Source of the DNA: DTPU01 sp963827855
Lineage (GTDB): Bacteria > Planctomycetota > Phycisphaerae > Sedimentisphaerales > Anaerobacaceae
Direction: 5' to 3'
DNA: 64,000 bases
Assembly: GCA_963827855.1 (NCBI GenBank)
Contig: CAWHBY010000002.1
Location: 496,001 to 560,000 of the forward strand
The notes below the pieces were generated by a model. The model made no database searches. It was not told the DNA's origin and worked only from the letters and a program-made list of their open reading frames with translations. How positions within the stretch are numbered: position 1 is the first letter of the stretch; the number at the start of each line of letters is the position of its first letter. This document shows, piece after piece, positions 34,031 to 43,628 of the stretch. Made by a program: the position numbers and the translations under genes.

Positions 34031-35131
34031 ATGGAAATCAAGGTCCGTCTGAAGAAACTTCTCGGCGAGCACGGGCTGGACGAACACGGAATCATCCAAC
34101 AGATTGCGGCGGACATCGGAGTCAACCGCCATACGATCGCCAAACTCTACAACAACCAGGCGCCCACCCTGTCATTGGACCTCCTGAGCAAGTTGTGCAC
34201 GTGGCTGCACAGCCACGGTGTGCCTTCCGGCGAGCTGCCCGGAGACCTGTTCAGTATCGGCCGTGCAGCCCTTTGGGAGGCCCTCGCCTGCCAGGGCGAG
34301 GAGATCACGCTCTACCTCGGCGAGTATCACCCAACAAAGCCTCCCTTTGCGGCATCCAGGTGGATCTCAACGCGGGATTCCGCAGTGGCCTCCACGATCC
34401 TTCGCCAGTTGTCGACGGGCACCGAGGCCCGCCAGTTGTGGCCGGGGCTGCGGCTCGCCTATGTCCCCTTCCGCTACTCGCCGGGCGATGCCAACCTGGA
34501 CCGCAGCCTGCTCGACGAAGACATCGCCAGGACCGGAGAGCTCTTCAGCAAGGTCAAAGGAAACCCCAAGCCCTGCACGACCATCATCATCGGGAGCCAG
34601 CGGGTCAACTACCTGCTCGAATTCTTCGTCGCCGATCTCTTTGGGTGCCAACCCTTCACCACTGCTGCCAAACCTGCAGTCCCCTTCTTCAGCGTGTATC
34701 GCCAGACGGACCGCAACACACCGAGCTGCTTTGGAGGACCTCACAACCCGTTCAGACAAACGGACAGCACTATGCCCGGCCTCCACTACATCAACGAGAA
34801 GGGGAAATGGGTAACCTGTCCCTGGATCGAAAGGAAGCAGGACGCAGGGATTGTGATCAGCCTCAAGGATCACCGTACCAAGTCCATCATCCTGGCCGTG
34901 TTCGGCTTCTCCGGCCTGGCGACCAAGGCGGTGGGAGACCAACTGGTCCACAGGGAGCAGTTGTTCTGGCCTCCACCCATGGAGCTCAAGTCCAGGGAGA
35001 TCGGAGTTCACCTCTGCCAGTTGGCCTACGTCCCCTCCTATGGAACGGATGAGCTTCAGGAAGACTCGCAGACAAGCACCTGCGAGGTCGTGACCCTGGG
35101 CGATCGGATGCTCAAGCAGTTCCTGCGATAG
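34031..35131 (+). CDS. Helix-turn-helix (XRE-like) regulator with large unknown C-terminal domain
   Basis: A 366-aa protein. Residues about 17-60 form a Cro/C1-type HTH (IIQQIAADIGVNRHTIAKLYN ... SLDLLSKLCTWL). The remaining 300 residues are alpha/beta, with a Rossmann-like strand in TTIIIGSQRVNYLLEFFVADLFG and a later strand GIVISLKDHRTKSIILAVFGFSG. No family is recognised for that part; it may bind a ligand. GGAG lies nine bases before the ATG. It stands ahead of two secreted glycosidase-like genes and may control them. Confidence 0.7.
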   Translation: MEIKVRLKKLLGEHGLDEHGIIQQIAADIGVNRHTIAKLYNNQAPTLSLDLLSKLCTWLHSHGVPSGELPGDLFSIGRAALWEALACQGEEITLYLGEYHPTKPPFAASRWISTRDSAVASTILRQLSTGTEARQLWPGLRLAYVPFRYSPGDANLDRSLLDEDIARTGELFSKVKGNPKPCTTIIIGSQRVNYLLEFFVADLFGCQPFTTAAKPAVPFFSVYRQTDRNTPSCFGGPHNPFRQTDSTMPGLHYINEKGKWVTCPWIERKQDAGIVISLKDHRTKSIILAVFGFSGLATKAVGDQLVHREQLFWPPPMELKSREIGVHLCQLAYVPSYGTDELQEDSQTSTCEVVTLGDRMLKQFLR

Positions 35132-35189
35132 CAGGCTCCTGGCGGATGGACCAGGATATGGGCCGCCCTCGCGGCAAGGCGGATACGCG

Positions 35190-35360
35190 ATGAACCGATT
35201 GTCTATCGTCTGGATCTTGGCGGCTGCAACGGGCGCCGCGAACCTCAGGGCACAGGATGCTGCCCCTCTCCCCAATGGGACGACCCCTACCGATTCTTCC
35301 GATGGTAGCGACACTCTGGATGCCTGGAGACGCATGCATGGACCGAAGAGACTTCCTTAA
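35190..35360 (+). CDS. Possible 56-aa secreted peptide overlapping the next gene
   Basis: An ATG at 35190 opens a frame with a convincing signal peptide (MNRLSIVWILAAATGAANLRAQ) and a short mature part rich in Asp, Ser, Thr and Pro (DAAPLPNGTTPTDSSDG). It ends in TAA at 35358-35360, overlapping the start of the following gene by 23 bases. It may be a real coupled peptide, or the 5' stub of a decayed secreted gene. Confidence 0.4.
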   Translation: MNRLSIVWILAAATGAANLRAQDAAPLPNGTTPTDSSDGSDTLDAWRRMHGPKRLP

Positions 35361-37503
35361 GACGTCGGCAGCGGCTGGGGCTTACCTGGCGATGGCCAGA
35401 CCGTGGACCGCTGCGGGCGACGATCCTGTGCCCTGGTTTGACAGGCCGATGCGGTGGGCACAACTGGTCCTTGTAGAGAATGACCCAGGCAGGTTCGATC
35501 CGGAGTTCTGGCTCGACTACTTCAGGCGGATCCACGCGGATGGCGCATGCCTCAGCGCAGGAGGCGTGGTGGCCTACTACCCCACGGAGGTGCCCCTGCA
35601 CCACCGAAGCCTGTGGTTGGGTGACAGCGATCCACTCGGCGTCCTCGTCCATGGGTGCAGGCGGATGAACATGGCCGTGATCGCGAGGACCGATCCCCAT
35701 GCGGCCTGGAACGACGCGGCGGAGGCACACCCTGACTGGATCGCGGTGGACAGCCGAGGCCAGAGGAGGCGCCACTGGTCCAATCCCGAGCTGTGGGTGA
35801 CCTGTGCGCTGGGCCCCTACAACTTCGACTTCATGACCCGGGTGCACCAGGAGATCATGTCACGATACCGGCCCGATGGCATCTTCTCCAACCGATGGGC
35901 GGGCCATGGGATCTGCTATTGCGAGCACTGCACCCGGAACTTCAGGGCCTTCTCAGGCATGACCCTGCCTGCGGCTGCGAACCGCCGCGATCCCGCGTAC
36001 CGCAGCTACGTGCAATGGTCCACAGAGCGACTCAGGGAGCTTTGGTCCCTGTGGGACAAGACGATCCGGCAGGTCGATCCCGAATCCCGATTCATTCCCA
36101 ACGGCTTTCCAGACCGGGTCGTGACCGGCACCCTGTCCGACATCGTCTTCACCGACCACCAGGGCAGGAGCGGCGTCATCCCGCCCTGGTCAAACGCCAA
36201 ACGGGCGAAGGAACTCCGGGCGACCATGGGCATGAAGCCCCTCGGTGGCATCTTCAGCGTGGGCCTGGAGGAACGGCAACGCTGGAAGGACTCCGTGCAG
36301 AGCGAGGCCGAGATCCGGATCTGGGTCGCGGAAGGCGTGGCCAACAACATGAGGCCCTGGTTCGCCAAGTTCTCAGGGACCCTGTACGATCGGCGGTGGC
36401 TGGCCGTGGTCGAGAAGATCTACGAGTGGCACTATCGTGCAGAACGCTACCTGAGGAACACCGCGCCCCTGGCCCAGGCGGCCATGGTCTATTCGGAGCA
36501 GACAGAGAGATTCTATGGCGGCAGGCCCTGGCAGGAGCAGAGCGACGGCCATTCGCTCGGGATGTACCAGGCCCTGGTCGAGGCACGCGTCCCCTTTGAG
36601 ATGGTCAATGACCGGATGCTCGATCCGGAGCACCTCAGGTGCTTCTCGCTCCTGATCCTCCCCAACATCGCAGCCCTGTCGGACAGCCAATGCCAGCAGA
36701 TCCGGCAGTACGTCCTCAGCGGCGGCAGCGTGATGGCCACGTTCGAGACGTCCCTCTACGATGAGTCGGGACATCGCCGCGACAACTTCGCCCTGGCCGA
36801 TCTGTTCGGCGTCTCGGCCGGCGACCGAGCGGAAGGGCCGATGAAGAATGCCTACCTGAGGCTTGCGCCAGACCCTCGGACCGGCCGGTTTCATCCCGTC
36901 CTGGACGGACTGACGGACGCCTACCGGATCATCCATGGCAATTGGCGACTGGACGTCAGGTGCCAAACGGACTTCCCGTCGCCGGTCACCCTGATCCCCA
37001 GTTACCCGGATCTGCCTATGGAACACGTGTACCCCCGCGTCCCAGAGACCGGCGTCCGTGAACTCTATCTCCGCGAGCAAGGCCAAAGTCGGGTCGCCTA
37101 TGTGCCGTGGGACCTGGACCGTTCGTTCTGGGATGTCCTCAATGCAGACCACGCCAGGCTGCTGGCCAACACGATCCGCTGGGCCTTGGGCCGGGAGCAG
37201 ACCGTGCAGGTGACAGGACCCGGCATCCTCGACATCGCGGCCTGGCGACAGAGGGACTCTGTGACCGTCCACCTGGTCAATCTGACCAACCCCATGATGA
37301 TGAAGGGCCCCTTCAGGGAACTCATCCCCATAGGCAGGCAGGAGGTCCATATCCGGATTCCAGAGGGCCACAGACCCAAGAAAGTCCACCTATTGGTGAG
37401 CGGAAAGGCAGTCAACCACCGGGTCAAGGGCCAGGTGGTATCCCTAACCGTGCCTTCAATCCTGGACCACGAGGTGGTCGCCATAGACCTGCGCGCGGTC
37501 TGA
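35338..37503 (+). CDS. Tat-exported glycosidase-like TIM-barrel protein with beta-galactosidase trimerisation domain
   Basis: A 721-aa protein. The N-terminus MDRRDFLKTSAAAGAYLAMA is a twin-arginine signal. The first half is a GH-A-like barrel (FDPEFWLDYFRRIHADGACL, PDGIFSNRWAGHGICYCEHC). The second half contains a GATase-like domain as in the GH42 trimerisation region (LLILPNIAALSDSQCQQIR, GGSVMATFETSLYDESG) and a C-terminal beta domain. The ATG at 35338 has GGAG upstream. The Cys-containing CYCEHC segment is typical of planctomycete relatives. Substrate and catalytic acids are not certain. Confidence 0.8.
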   Translation: MDRRDFLKTSAAAGAYLAMARPWTAAGDDPVPWFDRPMRWAQLVLVENDPGRFDPEFWLDYFRRIHADGACLSAGGVVAYYPTEVPLHHRSLWLGDSDPLGVLVHGCRRMNMAVIARTDPHAAWNDAAEAHPDWIAVDSRGQRRRHWSNPELWVTCALGPYNFDFMTRVHQEIMSRYRPDGIFSNRWAGHGICYCEHCTRNFRAFSGMTLPAAANRRDPAYRSYVQWSTERLRELWSLWDKTIRQVDPESRFIPNGFPDRVVTGTLSDIVFTDHQGRSGVIPPWSNAKRAKELRATMGMKPLGGIFSVGLEERQRWKDSVQSEAEIRIWVAEGVANNMRPWFAKFSGTLYDRRWLAVVEKIYEWHYRAERYLRNTAPLAQAAMVYSEQTERFYGGRPWQEQSDGHSLGMYQALVEARVPFEMVNDRMLDPEHLRCFSLLILPNIAALSDSQCQQIRQYVLSGGSVMATFETSLYDESGHRRDNFALADLFGVSAGDRAEGPMKNAYLRLAPDPRTGRFHPVLDGLTDAYRIIHGNWRLDVRCQTDFPSPVTLIPSYPDLPMEHVYPRVPETGVRELYLREQGQSRVAYVPWDLDRSFWDVLNADHARLLANTIRWALGREQTVQVTGPGILDIAAWRQRDSVTVHLVNLTNPMMMKGPFRELIPIGRQEVHIRIPEGHRPKKVHLLVSGKAVNHRVKGQVVSLTVPSILDHEVVAIDLRAV

Positions 37504-37561
37504 GCGGCCGGCGTCCCGATGCAAAGGAATGACAGGGGCAGGAGCGAAAGGACCACAAACC

Positions 37562-40500
37562 ATGAAGATGTCTCCCGCGTGTATGGCAGTGCTCGTCCTC
37601 AGTTTGGGACCCAGTCTCCTGGCCGCCGGTCCAGCACACAACGTCGTGCCGGGCGATCCTCTCGACATCGCCCCATTCGGCCTGCAGGAGACGCAGGCGG
37701 CGGACGCTGCACGCATCATTCGCTGGCCTGAGCCCCGCAAGATCCGGCAGGTCCTCGTCGAATTCGAGGGCCAGGGCCCCCTGCCTGAGCCGGATGAAAT
37801 CCGACTCCAGTACTGGCACAGGGTCTGGGATGGCAAGGCCGATCCCTTGATCCTGGAGCGAGGGGCTGGCGGCGTGGGCTGGGACGCCATGGACGACTGG
37901 ACCAACGGAAAGTGGATCACGGCCAAGGTCCAGGCCAGGCGGAGCGGCCGCCGCTGTGAACTCACGTTCCTGCCGACGTCCAGCGAGGAGATCCCCGGCC
38001 TCAAGGGTGAGTCTGTCCCCTACCGCAAGACACTCGGCCTGAGGTTGTGCTGCGAGGGCCGGACGCCGGCCGTCTCCACCCTTGGCGTGTACACCGAGAG
38101 CGTGTGCAGGCCCATACAGGTCAGGGTCCAGTTCGGCAAACCACGGGTCGCTGCGATGCTCGCGGCAGGCCAGGAGTCAGGCAGGATAGAGGTCTTCAAT
38201 GGCCAGGTGCTGGCCGTGCGTCCGGCAGCGGGTAGTCCTGTGTCGGTCCGCCCTGACAGGACCTGGGTCCTTCGAGACCCCGAGAGGACCGCTGTCGAAG
38301 CGGACCTGATCATGGCCACAGATCCGATCGACGGCCGCTATGACCGCACGATCGTCACGGTGTGGTCCAGCACGCGGCCCCTCTCGTTTGCGGCAGACGA
38401 GGTCGCTGCAGGCGACCGTATCCTCGTTGACGACCTGGGCGTCCTGGTCACGCGGAGCGACGATGCCATGTCGCTCGAAGACTACCGCCAGGCCCTGGTG
38501 CGGGAATACGGCGGTCAGACGGTCTATGACCGGGTGGCTGCATCCGAAGAGCAGACCCTAGGCCGGGCGTGGAACGATATGCCGGTCAAGCGGCCCGTGA
38601 CCTTCGTCCATGGCCTTCCCGGCAACCGCAATGCCATGCACCAATGGCCTAATGGGGAGATCGAGATCACCTCGCACAGACGATGGTTCGATCTGCAGCG
38701 AAGTCCCCGCGACAGCGACCGCAAGCTCTGGGACGGAGAGCTGCTGCGGATCTCCGCCGGCCTTCCTGCGCAGGAGCTTCGTGGTGGCAGACAGCTCAGG
38801 GAGGGCTTCTTGCCGGTCCTGCGGACCTGGTGGCAGGATGGCCAGATGGCCTTTGAGCAGAAGACCGTCCTGACGGCCACGATCCCGGACCTCAACGACG
38901 TGGGGCTGGACACCGCCTCGGTCCTGCTCATGCAGATCCGCGCAGTCAACCTCTCCGAGAACCGGGAGGCCGTCGCGTCTCTCAGGTTCAGCTCGAACGC
39001 GGGACACGGTGAGCCCCTGACGACAAATGGCGACCGGATCGTCACAAAGGCCGCAGGACAAGACCGGCTGCGTCTGCTGGCCAGCGACGATGGCAAGGGG
39101 ACCTTCAGCCAGGATGGCCCCTGCATCTCCTGGAAGGCGACGCTCAAGCCCGGCCAAGCCAGCACCCTGCAGGCCACGATTCCGTCCATTACCCTGCTCG
39201 ACGATGCGGAGATCGGGAACCTCAGAGCCCTTCGGTTCGATACTGAGGCAGACCGCGTCTCTGCATTCTGGCGGCAACTGATCTCGCAGGGCTCACAGAT
39301 CCAGACCCCGGAACCCTGGATCAACGATTTCTACAAGGCCCAGTCGTATCACCTCATGATCAACTGCCTCAAGGAGCTGGGCACGGACTTCCTTCACGCC
39401 CACGTCGGCACGTTCTACTATGGTGTCTATCCCAGCGAGTCGGTCATGATGATCAGTGATCTGGACCGACGCGGCTTCCACAAGCTCGCACAGCAGAACT
39501 ACGACGCCTTCCTCCACTACCAGGGGACCGTGGCCATGCCCGGCAACTTCAGCAGTGCAGAGGGGGAGCTCTATGGCGCAGGCGGCCATGAGACGGGCGG
39601 CTACAACAAGAGCCACGGCTACGTCATGTGGGGCATGGCCCAGCACTGGTGGCTCACACGGGACCGTGACTGGATGGGCCGCTCTGCGCCGGGGATGGTC
39701 AAGGCCTGTGATTGGGTCATCCGCGAGCGCAAGGCCACCCAGAAAGTCCGCCCGGACGGAAGCAGGCCGCTGGAATACGGCTGGTTGCCTGCAGGCTCCC
39801 TGGAGGACGTGACCGACTATTGGCACTGGCTTGCCACCAACAGCGCGACGGTGTGGGGCTTCCGCGATCTGGCGGATGCCCTCGCGGACTTCGGCCTTCC
39901 AGAGGCTGGGCGCCTCCAGCAAGAAGCCCGCAGCTACACTGAGGACTTCATGCGAGGGATCACTGAGGCCCGAATCCTCTGCCCCGTGGTCCGGCTGCGG
40001 GATGGCACCTACGTTCCGAAGATCCCCTCCCGGCTCTACGAGCGGGGCCGGGCACATGGCTGGCTCCGCGAGACGCTGGAGGGCCCCCTGTTCCTGCCTG
40101 CCTATGGTCTGCTCTCGCCGGATGCGGCTGAGACTCGGTGGATCCTCAAGGACTATGAGGACAACCTCTACATCTCCGACCGATACGGCTACTCGATCGC
40201 CAACTATGATGCATTCTGGTTTTCGCGAGGGGGTTTCTCCATGCAGGCCAACCTGCTCGACGGCCCCCTGCCCTACCTGTGGCGGGACGACGTCAAGCAC
40301 TTCCTGCGGGCCTACTTCAATGGCTTCGCCTCTGCCTTCTACCCCGAGGTGCGGATGTGCAACGAGCACTCGCTTCCAGAGCTGGGCTACCCTGCAGGAG
40401 ACCACTTCAAGACCTCGGATGAGTCGCAGTCCACGTACTGGCTGAGGCTGATGTTCGTCAACGAGCAGGGCCAGGACCTCTACCTGGGCCAGGCCATCCC

Positions 40501-40801
40501 ACGGTACTGGCTGGCCCAGGGAAACACGGTCGGCATCGGCCGAGCCCCTTCACGATTCGGCCTGATGTCGGTCCAGTACCGATCCCACGTGGCAGAAGGC
40601 ACGGTCCAGATCACCCTCGATCCCCCGACCCGCAACCCGCCCAGGACCGTGTACCTCCGCATCCGCCACCCCGAGTCCAGGCCCCTCAAGGCCGTTCTGC
40701 TGAACGGCCAACCCTATGAGAAGTTCGATGCAGCCAGAGAGTGGATCATCCTGCCAGGCACAATCCAAGGCCGCCAGGCGATCGTGGCGAGATATGAATG
40801 A
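37562..40801 (+). CDS. Large secreted six-hairpin-glycosidase-like protein
   Basis: A 1,079-aa protein with a signal peptide (MKMSPACMAVLVLSLGPSLLAAG). The N-terminal part is beta-rich. The C-terminal half is an (alpha/alpha)6-type barrel (NKSHGYVMWGMAQHWWLTRDRDWMG split over several helices, DYWHWLATNSATVWGFRDLA, NYDAFWFSRGGFSMQANLL) closed by a beta-sandwich (VYLRIRHPESRPLKAVLLNG). Such proteins include alpha-rhamnosidase- and glucoamylase-like enzymes; the exact family is not recognised. AAAGGA is eight bases ahead of the ATG. It follows the glycosidase-like gene by about 60 bases, in the same operon. Confidence 0.72.
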   Translation: MKMSPACMAVLVLSLGPSLLAAGPAHNVVPGDPLDIAPFGLQETQAADAARIIRWPEPRKIRQVLVEFEGQGPLPEPDEIRLQYWHRVWDGKADPLILERGAGGVGWDAMDDWTNGKWITAKVQARRSGRRCELTFLPTSSEEIPGLKGESVPYRKTLGLRLCCEGRTPAVSTLGVYTESVCRPIQVRVQFGKPRVAAMLAAGQESGRIEVFNGQVLAVRPAAGSPVSVRPDRTWVLRDPERTAVEADLIMATDPIDGRYDRTIVTVWSSTRPLSFAADEVAAGDRILVDDLGVLVTRSDDAMSLEDYRQALVREYGGQTVYDRVAASEEQTLGRAWNDMPVKRPVTFVHGLPGNRNAMHQWPNGEIEITSHRRWFDLQRSPRDSDRKLWDGELLRISAGLPAQELRGGRQLREGFLPVLRTWWQDGQMAFEQKTVLTATIPDLNDVGLDTASVLLMQIRAVNLSENREAVASLRFSSNAGHGEPLTTNGDRIVTKAAGQDRLRLLASDDGKGTFSQDGPCISWKATLKPGQASTLQATIPSITLLDDAEIGNLRALRFDTEADRVSAFWRQLISQGSQIQTPEPWINDFYKAQSYHLMINCLKELGTDFLHAHVGTFYYGVYPSESVMMISDLDRRGFHKLAQQNYDAFLHYQGTVAMPGNFSSAEGELYGAGGHETGGYNKSHGYVMWGMAQHWWLTRDRDWMGRSAPGMVKACDWVIRERKATQKVRPDGSRPLEYGWLPAGSLEDVTDYWHWLATNSATVWGFRDLADALADFGLPEAGRLQQEARSYTEDFMRGITEARILCPVVRLRDGTYVPKIPSRLYERGRAHGWLRETLEGPLFLPAYGLLSPDAAETRWILKDYEDNLYISDRYGYSIANYDAFWFSRGGFSMQANLLDGPLPYLWRDDVKHFLRAYFNGFASAFYPEVRMCNEHSLPELGYPAGDHFKTSDESQSTYWLRLMFVNEQGQDLYLGQAIPRYWLAQGNTVGIGRAPSRFGLMSVQYRSHVAEGTVQITLDPPTRNPPRTVYLRIRHPESRPLKAVLLNGQPYEKFDAAREWIILPGTIQGRQAIVARYE

Positions 40802-40946
40802 TGCAGTTGGCCGGGTGGGAATCTGCTGGTCAGTGCTCCTTTCTTCTTCGTGACCTACCACACTCCCACGCATCCTGCTCGCGGATTCCGATCAAGGGCC
40901 GGGCCCCGCCTGTACGGACTCCTCGAAGCAGGCGATAGGACTCGCC

Positions 40947-42206
40947 TCACAGCGACCCGAGGGTCTGTCTGGACTCGGGGCTGACGCTATACGGCCGGTA
41001 CTCGACCATGCGGATCCGCCCCGGGCCCTCCACCCGATACCTGATGCCCCGCCAACCAACCTCCCGCAGCCTCATGGCGCAGAGCAAGGCCGCAGGATAG
41101 ATCGCCAGGGTCAGCACCATTGCCGGGACCGTCCGCGCCAGGCCGCACAGGCCAAGCCAGGCCGTGGGCTCACCCCTGGCTGCCATCATACGACGCATGC
41201 CGATCTCCATCCCCATCAGGACCGCGATCAGCACGCCCCACTGCAGCCCCATGCCCACCAGAAGCCACCAGGCCCCCGCCCCGTCCCCGACAGCCATCGC
41301 GGCAATCAGGGAGAGCATGCCGCCCCAAAGGGCCAAGGACGTGGCCAGGTCATGTACGACCAAGACCCTCCACGCGGGATGGTGGAGACGTATCGTGAGG
41401 AGCTGGCGGCAGACCCAGCGGTAGAAGGTCGTGACGCGGCACTGCTCCCGATTGACCATCATCAGAGAAGGCACCCAGGCGACCCTGTACCCCAATGGCC
41501 GAAATGCCCCATAGAGCAGGGTATCCTCGCACAGCGTGTGCTCCCAGCGAGCGGTCAGGTGTGCCGTGCGCACGGCGTCCATCTTCACAGCCAGGGTCCC
41601 GCCCCAGGGGATTCGGTACCAATCCATGTGGACCACGGCAGCCGCATTCCACAGCCACCGCACAAGACTGCCCCAGGAGGGTGAGGCGGGCATGTACCAA
41701 CGATTGCCCGTGGCGGCTGCCACCCGCTCGTCCTGCAGCGGCGCCACCAGTTCCCGGAGCCACGTGCGGTGCGGCACCACATCGGCATCGATCAGCGCGA
41801 TGATCTCGTGTGACGCATCGAGTTGTGAGACTGCCTGCAGGAGGCTGCTGCACTTGAGGCTGCACGTGGGCCGCCGGTCCACCAGGAAGCGCACCTGCAC
41901 GTTCGCGGCGCCGCTGCGGGAGAGCACCTCTTGCACGGTCTTCCAGGCCGGATCGTCGGGACTATCCACCACGATGCGAACGTCGTAGCACGGGTAGTCC
42001 TGATCCAGAATGGCCTGCAGACAGGCGGGCAGGAATGGGTCCGAGCCTCGCAGGCAAAGGACGACGGCCGTCTTGGGGCAGCGAGCGTCGCCGCGGCGAA
42101 GACGCCGCCAATGGTACAGTCTCCACACAAACGGTATGGCCGCGATCGTATGGATGACGGCCATACCCAGCAGCAGCCAGAACAAGACCAACGCCCAGGC
42201 CGTCAC
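40947..42206 (-). CDS. Membrane glycosyltransferase family 2 (HpnI/ceramide-glucosyltransferase-like)
   Basis: A 419-aa protein. It has an N-terminal helix (LVLFWLLLGMAVIHTIAAIPF), a GT-A domain with VVLCLRGSDPFLPACLQAIL, the metal-binding DADV (EIIALIDADVVPHRTWL) and TGNRWYMPASPSWG, then several C-terminal helices. GT2 proteins of this type glycosylate membrane lipids. The start overlaps the stop of the acyltransferase gene by four bases, so SDR, acyltransferase and GT2 form one operon. A close paralogue lies at 50964-52219. Confidence 0.85.
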   Translation of the reverse strand: MTAWALVLFWLLLGMAVIHTIAAIPFVWRLYHWRRLRRGDARCPKTAVVLCLRGSDPFLPACLQAILDQDYPCYDVRIVVDSPDDPAWKTVQEVLSRSGAANVQVRFLVDRRPTCSLKCSSLLQAVSQLDASHEIIALIDADVVPHRTWLRELVAPLQDERVAAATGNRWYMPASPSWGSLVRWLWNAAAVVHMDWYRIPWGGTLAVKMDAVRTAHLTARWEHTLCEDTLLYGAFRPLGYRVAWVPSLMMVNREQCRVTTFYRWVCRQLLTIRLHHPAWRVLVVHDLATSLALWGGMLSLIAAMAVGDGAGAWWLLVGMGLQWGVLIAVLMGMEIGMRRMMAARGEPTAWLGLCGLARTVPAMVLTLAIYPAALLCAMRLREVGWRGIRYRVEGPGRIRMVEYRPYSVSPESRQTLGSL

Positions 42207-43624
42207 GCCTCGCGCCCCTGCATCGGTCGATGGGCCATCATGGGCCGTGGACCCAAAGGCGCCTCAGATGCCGACCCTCGGCGGTCCACTCTCCGCTCGG
42301 CCGCGGACCTGCGCAGGCGATCTGCGAATCCGTCGATCAACTCTACCGCTTGGCCCGTGGCCAGCACCCGCGAATCGTAGTGGAGGGTCAGGCCCAGCCT
42401 CCTCTCGTAGGTCGATGCGCAGAAGGCGGCGTACGTCAGGGGCCGCAAGGGGGCGAATGAATCGACGTCCTCAAGGACCAGACTGTCCGCCACCACACCG
42501 CGGCGGCCCCCACTCCACGGAGTGCCCTGGAACAACACCCCCAGGTTCGTGAGCACGGCCGTCGACCTGCATCGAGAGGCCTGACAGGCCCACTCCAGGC
42601 CACCCGGCACTCGTTGGAGGAGGCCCACGGAATGTACAAAGACCGGCGCCAACCCGAACCGCTTTGTCCGCTGCATCTGCCCGTGGACCCACGATAGGAG
42701 CGGCCCCGCGTCTGTCGCGTCGCGGCCGCGGCGGTCGAGGAACACCATGCTCACCAGGTTGGCTGCGGGGAGCCGATCGTGGGCCGGTGAGCGGAGGCTG
42801 ACTGGAACGCACACGCGTAGCCATGCATCCTGCCGGTCTGGGGCGTAGTCCTGCCTCCACCGGGCCAGCGAGCAGAAAAGGTCCCCTGCCAGCAGATCAT
42901 TGATCGTGACCCCCAGCGTCTTGGCCGCAGCCACGAGATCCGCAGTCTCAGACTCCTCCAGCCGGCGGCTCAAAGTCGCTGGATAGTCCGGCGAAGTCAT
43001 GCCGTCGGTCTCCTGGACCTGACACGGTATGAGGGGATCGGGCCTGTGAAACAAGAACCTGCACACGCGGCTCAGGGCCATGACGGGCGTGCCTCCCGCC
43101 CTGAGGATTGAGGGAGGCAGCCAAGGAAATCGGCCTCGTCCCTCGAGTTGCTCAGGCCGGAGCGGACGCAGAGACCCTCCGGGCATCGCCCCCCGGGCCA
43201 TCGCATACGCGACCAGCAGGTCCTCCGCGAACCCCAGACATCCACCGGCATCGCAGCACGCGTGATGCACCTGCAGGATGACGTCGGTCCGTCCAGGTCC
43301 TTCACACACGACCACTCGCAGTCCAGGTCCTGTGCGGACATCCAGCGGAGACAGCGGCGGCAAGGCCTCCCCCGGCAGCACGCCCAGCCACTGCACGACG
43401 GGCGGGCAGTCCGCGGACACCCAGGTCCATCCCCGCCCAGAACGGCGAGCCACAGCCGCCAGAAGGGGATGACGTGGGACCGCTACGGCCATGGCCTCAT
43501 CCAAAGCGGCCCGGGCAAATTGTCCGGCAAATCGCAGTCGCACGACGCCCGTCATGGGGTGTGCCCGCCGGTCGTCTGCCAGCATGTAGCTCTCAAAAGG
43601 CACCAAGGGCAGCGGTAGGCACAT
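42203..43624 (-). CDS. Condensation-type (HHxxxDG) acyltransferase
   Basis: A 473-aa protein. VHHACCDAGGC gives the HHxxxDG-type active site of the chloramphenicol-acetyltransferase/condensation superfamily. LRVCVPVSLRSPAHDRLPAAN and NLGVLFQGTPW match later conserved regions of free-standing acyltransferases such as alcohol acyltransferases and wax-ester synthases. It would join an acyl-CoA or carrier-bound acyl group to a hydroxyl or amine. Start and preceding stop are four bases apart, and the end overlaps the GT2 gene. Confidence 0.82.
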   Translation of the reverse strand: MCLPLPLVPFESYMLADDRRAHPMTGVVRLRFAGQFARAALDEAMAVAVPRHPLLAAVARRSGRGWTWVSADCPPVVQWLGVLPGEALPPLSPLDVRTGPGLRVVVCEGPGRTDVILQVHHACCDAGGCLGFAEDLLVAYAMARGAMPGGSLRPLRPEQLEGRGRFPWLPPSILRAGGTPVMALSRVCRFLFHRPDPLIPCQVQETDGMTSPDYPATLSRRLEESETADLVAAAKTLGVTINDLLAGDLFCSLARWRQDYAPDRQDAWLRVCVPVSLRSPAHDRLPAANLVSMVFLDRRGRDATDAGPLLSWVHGQMQRTKRFGLAPVFVHSVGLLQRVPGGLEWACQASRCRSTAVLTNLGVLFQGTPWSGGRRGVVADSLVLEDVDSFAPLRPLTYAAFCASTYERRLGLTLHYDSRVLATGQAVELIDGFADRLRRSAAERRVDRRGSASEAPLGPRPMMAHRPMQGREA

Positions 43625-43628
43625 GGAA

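Noticed and set aside
33545..34132. Minus-strand frame of 195 codons in the gap before the regulator
   Set aside because: It crosses the start of one real gene and the end of another and has no coding character.
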